From: Erigeron canadensis | Lineage: Eukaryota; Streptophyta; Magnoliopsida; Asterales; Asteraceae | Assembly (NCBI RefSeq): GCF_010389155.1 | Contig: NC_057763.1 | Span: 7,440,649-7,504,648 of the forward strand | DNA: 64,000 nt | Direction of reading: 5' to 3' | Shown: piece after piece, positions 59,399 through 64,000 of the stretch | Layout of the letters: every line of letters begins with the position of its first letter | How positions within the stretch are numbered: position 1 is the first letter of the stretch | The notes under the pieces: model-generated | The model's database searches: none | Told to the model about the DNA's origin: nothing | What the model saw: the letters and a program-made list of their open reading frames with translations, nothing else | Position numbers and translations under genes: made by a program

Positions 59399-59489
59399 TT
59401 TATCAAAAACACTTCTGGTAACAACTCCAATGTAAATGATGTCATAACCAGCAAACCAGTTTCTCCTTCCAGCAGTGGTGTTGGTCCTT

Positions 59490-61097
59490 GATGAGCGATA
59501 ATTATATAGACTTTTATCGCACTTGTTTTGGCCATTTTATAGTCATTTGAATGAACTTTTGATACTTAATGGCATGTATATGTGATTTCAGGTTCATTGC
59601 TCGTGGCATGAAGGAAAACATCAAGAAATGGTGATGAAGGACTTAAAGGAAGATAAATGATGGTTCAATATGAAGATTCGGGTGGAGATTCAAGACTTAA
59701 GATGAAGAAACTTGTGTTGATGTGAAACCTATGACCACATGTTAATGTTTTGGGCATAACTTCTTCATATGAACTCCGTTTCAGACGAGTAAGCTATCCA
59801 TGGAAAGGCGAGAGAAAGATCTACAACTTTCGTGTTGAATCTGAAGCCTCCAGCACTGCTTATTTCTCTCCAGCGCTGCTAGAAGTCATCCTGAAGCTCA
59901 TCAGTGGCCGTTGGAGTCTAGCCAGCGCCGCTGGAGTGATCCTGAAGCATACCAGCGCCGCTGGGACCTCACGAGTGTCGCTCCCACCTCATGAGCGCCT
60001 CTGGTACTTCACCAGCGCCGCTGGGAAAGTCGGTTCAGCTAAGGTTTGGCCCGAAAACCTATAAATAACTCTCTAAAACCCTAGGGCTGCACGATACTTA
60101 TTCCAGATGACTTTGGGGACGTTTCTAGGGTATTTTCACCAGATCTAAACCCTCCTAACACCCTCATATCATCCGATATTCAATCATCAATCCTTAACAA
60201 CAATTCACAAATCAATCATAAATAATTCAAGGAGCAGCCAATCATCAAATAAATAATAATAGGAGGATTCTGGGTGTTGAATTGAAGGAGCGACCCAAAA
60301 GGATACGGACCGCGTAACTTCGCCCTATTGTTAGTTTGATTTTTCTCTACTCTTTTTATTATTGTTATTAGGATTACTGTACTGCAAGACTAGCTATTTA
60401 ATTTGACAATTTTTATTATGGATTCTCTTTATTTAATGATTGTTTGTAGTAATTATTTTGCCATGATCGAGTAGCTAGATATTTAATCATCTACTAAGAT
60501 GATGTGACATGATTATGTGAAGGTTGCATGTTAGGTACACTTAATGTTTTGTCATGATCTTAATATATTTAATCCTTGTTATTTATTATTAAATTGTTGG
60601 TTGTGTATGCATACTTGTAATGGTATTATTTGTATGTGTCATGATCTTGATTGTCTAAGGTTTAGATAATTGGCTTTATCTCATGGACTGGTAAAGAATA
60701 ATTCAGTAGTAATAGGATTAGGCGTGTTAAATGGCTTGGTAAGTCAACTAGACAAGATTGTTATTTAAATAGTTAAGCAAGCTAATTGGTTAGACAATTA
60801 TAGGTGGATAGGGTGGTACTCACACTTGTAGCTAATCGGTTAGGGGATTTAGGTAGGACATACGGATTTGTTAGCGGAAAAGGTGGTACCCACGTGACCA
60901 AGTCTAGTGACTTATTTAGATCCCAACTATTGTATTAATCTATGCAACCTGAAACATGTCATGAATCTGATTCGAGGTAGATAACTTTTAATCTTTCTGT
61001 TTAAACCAATTCTCTTCAGATTAATTCTTCGGAATTACTAACTTGCTTAAATTACTAACTGCTTTCAAAACAAACTGACATTGGGTTATTAAATCGT
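59490..61097 (+). repeat. Truncated gypsy-like LTR with palindrome array
   Basis: It starts TGATGAGCGA at a sharp break in the copia gag. A TATA box (CTATAAATAACT) lies near 60060, preceded by repeated CCAGCGCCGCTGG palindromes. The part after 60450 follows the same order of short phrases as 46480-47080 of the solo LTR at 45796 (for example TATGCAACCT near 60942), so the two are related families. The 3' end is lost; the right border at about 61097 is where element 4 begins. No target duplication is visible. Confidence 0.65.
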
Positions 61098-61322
61098 CCT
61101 TCTGACGTCACACCCTTTGATGAAGTCTAACATAGAGAAGTATCCCTCTACATTATCTGGGATACTAGGAGAACCAAGATAGTTGTTGGCCTTAATAATG
61201 AGTTTAGAGGCCTGGAATGATATAAGATTAGAAGAGGGGATCCCTTATGGATCATATTTCTCAGAGATGAGATATGCTGGAATCATTTCTGGTTCATCGA
61301 GTTGTTGAGGAGAAGAAGCCAT
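61098..61322 (-). pseudogene. Extra ORF start of element 4, truncated
   Basis: ATG at 61322 opens MASSPQQLDEPEMIPAYLIS, with a stop (TAA, 61245-61247) after 25 codons; the frame then continues with SNLISFQASKLIIKANNYLG. Position and texture resemble the start of the extra ORF of element 1 (SADAIRINMNNWMAKL), so I read it as the N-terminus of the same type of protein. The rest is lost at the boundary with the LTR fragment. Confidence 0.5.
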
Positions 61323-61880
61323 TTGATAGATTTTAGAGATGATTGGAAAATATTAGTGAGGTTGAAAAAAGTTTGAAAGATTTTTGAGAGATGTTAGAAT
61401 GATTAGAGATATTTGAAATTGTGAGAGAGAAAAAAAATGAACGTAGAAGATGGAATATGGAAGAGATTGTGAATATATATGGCATGGATATGGGCCCCAT
61501 AATTGCAAAAAGTGAGTCGTCACATGTACTCTTTTTCATACGTGGCATAAAAATATTATTTTAAATTATAGGACACTGTATATATATGTACGTATGAGGG
61601 AAGTAGGATGTGACAATATGAACCACGATTTCAACTGTACTCGAGTTCATACGGCGCGTGAAGTGTACAAGTTGCCCATTTGGGAGAAAATCGAGGTAAC
61701 CGTTTGAGATATATATAATAAAATATTAACAAAATATGTAGTGGAATACACTGAGATAAATTGAGGTATCCAAGAGTTTATTTTATTAAAAGGAACGGTT
61801 ACCAAGTTTTAATCAGCACCACAGAGAAAGAAAGAGTGGATGCTGATGAGCATTAAACAATTTTTGGCAAATTGTCAGCC

Positions 61881-62310
61881 ATCAACGGATTTTAGAAGTC
61901 TTTACCAGCAACCGTTTGCTGCTGGACTAGATAGGGACTTTCAGCACCTTATTGCTTTTATTATGCTTTTTCCCAAAGCATCAGGGATCAACGGATTTTA
62001 GAAGTCTTTACCAGCAGCCGTTTGCTGCTGGGCTAGATAGGGACTTTCAGCACCCTATTACTTTTATTATGCTTTTTCCCAAAGCCTCAGGGATCAACGG
62101 ATTTTAGAAGTCTTTACCAGCAGCCGTTTGCTGTTGGACTAGATAGGGACTTTCAGCACCCTATTACTTTTATTATGCACCCTATTACTTTTATTATGCT
62201 TTTTCCCAAAGCATCAGAGATTAATGGATTTTAGATGTCTTTACCAACAACCATTTGCTGCTGGACTAGATGAAGACTTTATGGCTCTTCATTGCCTTGT
62301 TTTGTAGCAA
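61881..62310 (-). repeat. 106-bp tandem repeats in the element 4 spacer
   Basis: Four copies begin near 61881, 61987, 62093 and 62220. Each contains CGGATTTTAGAAGTCTTTAC and GCTGGACTAGATAGGGAC. The third unit is 127 bp because 21 bp (CACCCTATTACTTTTATTATG) are doubled inside it. They lie between the RNase H stop and the extra ORF start. Confidence 0.9.
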
Positions 62311-62382
62311 GTAAGACACACTTGGACTTGCTGAGGTTCTTGATATAAGTCAAGAGATTTTAACTTACACAAGATATGTAAG

Positions 62383-64000
62383 TTAAGTAGCAGAGTCACC
62401 ATTTAGCATTCCCAACCTGCTGATGAGATCCTTGAATCTCTTTTCATCTAAAGGTTTAGTGAAGATGTCAGCAAGTTGATCATTAGTAGGGATGAAGTAG
62501 ATTTCAACATCCCCCTTCATGACATGATCACGAATGAAGTGATACCTAATATTAATATGCTTAGTTTTGGAATGCTGAACAGGGTTATGTGTGATGGCAA
62601 TAGCACTAGTGTTATCACACATAATTGGGATTTTAGAGAAATCTAAGTCATAGTCAGCAAGTTGGTTTTTCATCCAAAGGACTTGTGCACAACAGCTTGT
62701 TGCTGATACATACTCTGCTTCAGTAGTGGAGATGGAGGTTGTATGTTGTTTCTTACTAGACCAACTAGTCAGCCTTCCCCCCAACAATTGACATCCACCA
62801 CTGGTACTTTTCCTATCTAACATGCAGCCAACATAGTCAGAATCAGAGTATGCGACTAAGTCAAAGTTAGAATCTTTGGGATACCAAAGACCTAGAGAGG
62901 AAGTCCCTTTGAGATATTTGAAGATACACTTGACAGCGAGAAGGTGAGACTCCCTGGGTGATGCTTGATATCTTGCACAAAGGCAAGTAGCAAACATAAT
63001 GTCTAGACGACTCGCTGTGAGATACATCAACGAGCCTATCATCCCACGATAGAAAGTGGGGTTCACATGCTTACCATCAAGGTCAGCATGGAGATTGTTT
63101 GGAGAAGACATGGGAGTAGGCTTTGTAGTGATATTAGACATATCGAATTTAGCCAGCATGTCTCGTATGTATTTTTCTTGGTTTATAAAAATGCCATCAG
63201 GAAGTTGGCGAATTTGTAGACCAAGGAAGAAGGTCAGCTCACCCATCATACTCATTTCAAAGTGAGAAGACATTAGTGAGCTAAACTTATTACATAGTTT
63301 CTTGCTGGAAGATCCAAATATGATGTCATCGACATATATTTGTACATATAGGACATGAGCACCCTTTTTATAAATAAAGAGGGTGTTGTCTATAGATCCT
63401 CGCTGAAACTCATGGGAAAGAAGAAATTCAGAGAAAGTGTCATACCAAGCTCTGGGAGCTTGTTTAAGACCATATAATGCCTTATAAAGACGATAAACAT
63501 GGTTTGGCTTGGTTAGGTCTTCAAAACCAGGTGGCTGCTCCACATAAACTTCTTCTTTGAGTTTTCCATTTAGTAAAGCATTCTTGACATCCATTTGATA
63601 TACAGTGAAGTTTCGATAAGCAGCATGTGCCAAGAATAAGCGTATTGCTTCAAGTCTGGCCACTGGAGCAAAGGTTTCGTCATAGTCGACACCTTCTTCT
63701 TGAAGGTAACCTTGAGCTACTAACCTAGACTTGTTGCGTATAACGACACCATCTTAGTCCATTTTATTGTTATAAACCCATTTAGTTCCAATGGGTTCTT
63801 TGCCAGGAGGAAGAGGAACCAAGAACCAAACATGCTGTCTTTGGAATTGTGTTAGTTCTTCATGCATGGCAGCAACCCACGATGGGTCAACCATAGCCTC
63901 TCCAATATTCTTAGGAGTGATCATTGACAAGAAATTAACATATAGACATGTGTTTCTAGTTTCTGATCTAGTTACAATGCCCTACTGAGGATCACCAATA
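62383..64000 (-). pseudogene. RT-RNase H of element 4, one stop
   Basis: A 426-codon frame (63663-62383) carries RT ([44 protein letters not shown]) and RNase H ([46 protein letters not shown]), ending [10 protein letters not shown]. All catalytic acids are visible. Upstream the same frame continues ([24 protein letters not shown]), but a TAA at 63754-63756 interrupts a place where this family usually has Asp-Glu-Asp, consistent with one G-to-T change. From about 63830 to 64000 follows the linker from integrase. Confidence 0.9.

Larger units (their letters stand above)
57172..59489 (+). mobile_element. Truncated Ty1/copia element (LTR, PBS, gag)
   Basis: A plus-strand 5' LTR (57172-57621), tRNA-Met PBS, leader and gag are present. 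Everything downstream of gag is missing: at 59490 the sequence switches to the TG end of an unrelated LTR. It is a different lineage from the SIRE elements by its gag. Confidence 0.8.
61098..64000 (-). mobile_element. Third SIRE-like copia element (element 4), partial
   Basis: Minus strand: the integrase-RT linker enters from the right edge of the window, then RT-RNase H (to 62383), a spacer with 106-bp repeats, and the first codons of an extra ORF (61322), which is cut off at about 61097. It is close to element 2: the stretch at 63820-64000 matches 42494-42674 of element 2 almost word for word. It supplies the RT-RNase H that element 2 has lost. Confidence 0.85.

Noticed and set aside
59750..60064. 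104-codon plus-strand ORF
   Set aside because: It lies across the palindrome array of an LTR; the Ala/Ser pattern follows from the repeated CCAGCGCCGCTGG.
61881..62310. Evenly repeated units that might suggest a CRISPR array
   Set aside because: The repeats are 106 bp long with no distinct spacers and lie inside a plant retroelement.

Overview
This window is nuclear DNA of a flowering plant. It is AT-rich, carries one intron-containing plant gene (an R2R3-MYB transcription factor with GT-AG introns), and is otherwise a nest of plant transposable elements. The combination of large SIRE-type Ty1/copia elements, a Tat-type Ty3/gypsy element with an antisense extra ORF, Mutator-like foldback MITEs and a Helitron suggests a eudicot. 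An Asteraceae-like genome is plausible, but I cannot prove that from the sequence.

Layout. 1-5065: partial Ty3/gypsy element on the minus strand (5' LTR, PBS, gag and protease remnants, no reverse transcriptase) with an opposite-strand ORF at its 3' side. 5066-13153: gene-free DNA with a decayed LTR fragment, a (TAA)n microsatellite, two Mutator-like foldback elements (8190-9193 and 10487-11646) and a non-autonomous Helitron (9431-10082). 13154-38158: a large SIRE/Maximus-like copia element on the minus strand (order right to left: LTR, PBS, gag, protease, integrase, RT-RNase H, extra ORF, PPT, LTR). Its internal part appears twice around a 100-N gap at 23813-23912, most likely because two overlapping contig ends were not merged. 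Its right LTR holds a 3973-bp solo LTR of a Tekay-like gypsy element. 38159-50762: a second SIRE-like element, lacking RT-RNase H, with a tandemly duplicated protease segment and a solo LTR inside gag. 50763-54300: gene-free DNA with small repeats. 54530-55912: the MYB gene, subgroup 14 (MYB36/MYB68/RAX type). 57172-59489: the start of a plus-strand copia element (LTR, PBS, gag). 59490-61097: a truncated gypsy-like LTR. 61098-64000: part of a third SIRE-like element with a nearly intact RT-RNase H.

No retroelement here looks autonomous: each has lost a domain, a catalytic motif or its frame. The MYB gene is the only host gene I can support. I saw no prokaryote-like system, CRISPR array, tRNA or rRNA gene. 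The most interesting signals are the envelope-position ORF shared by divergent SIRE elements, odd-length GC-rich palindrome arrays at the same place in two related LTRs, short-word enrichment that differs between the two SIRE elements, and the gap-flanking duplication.
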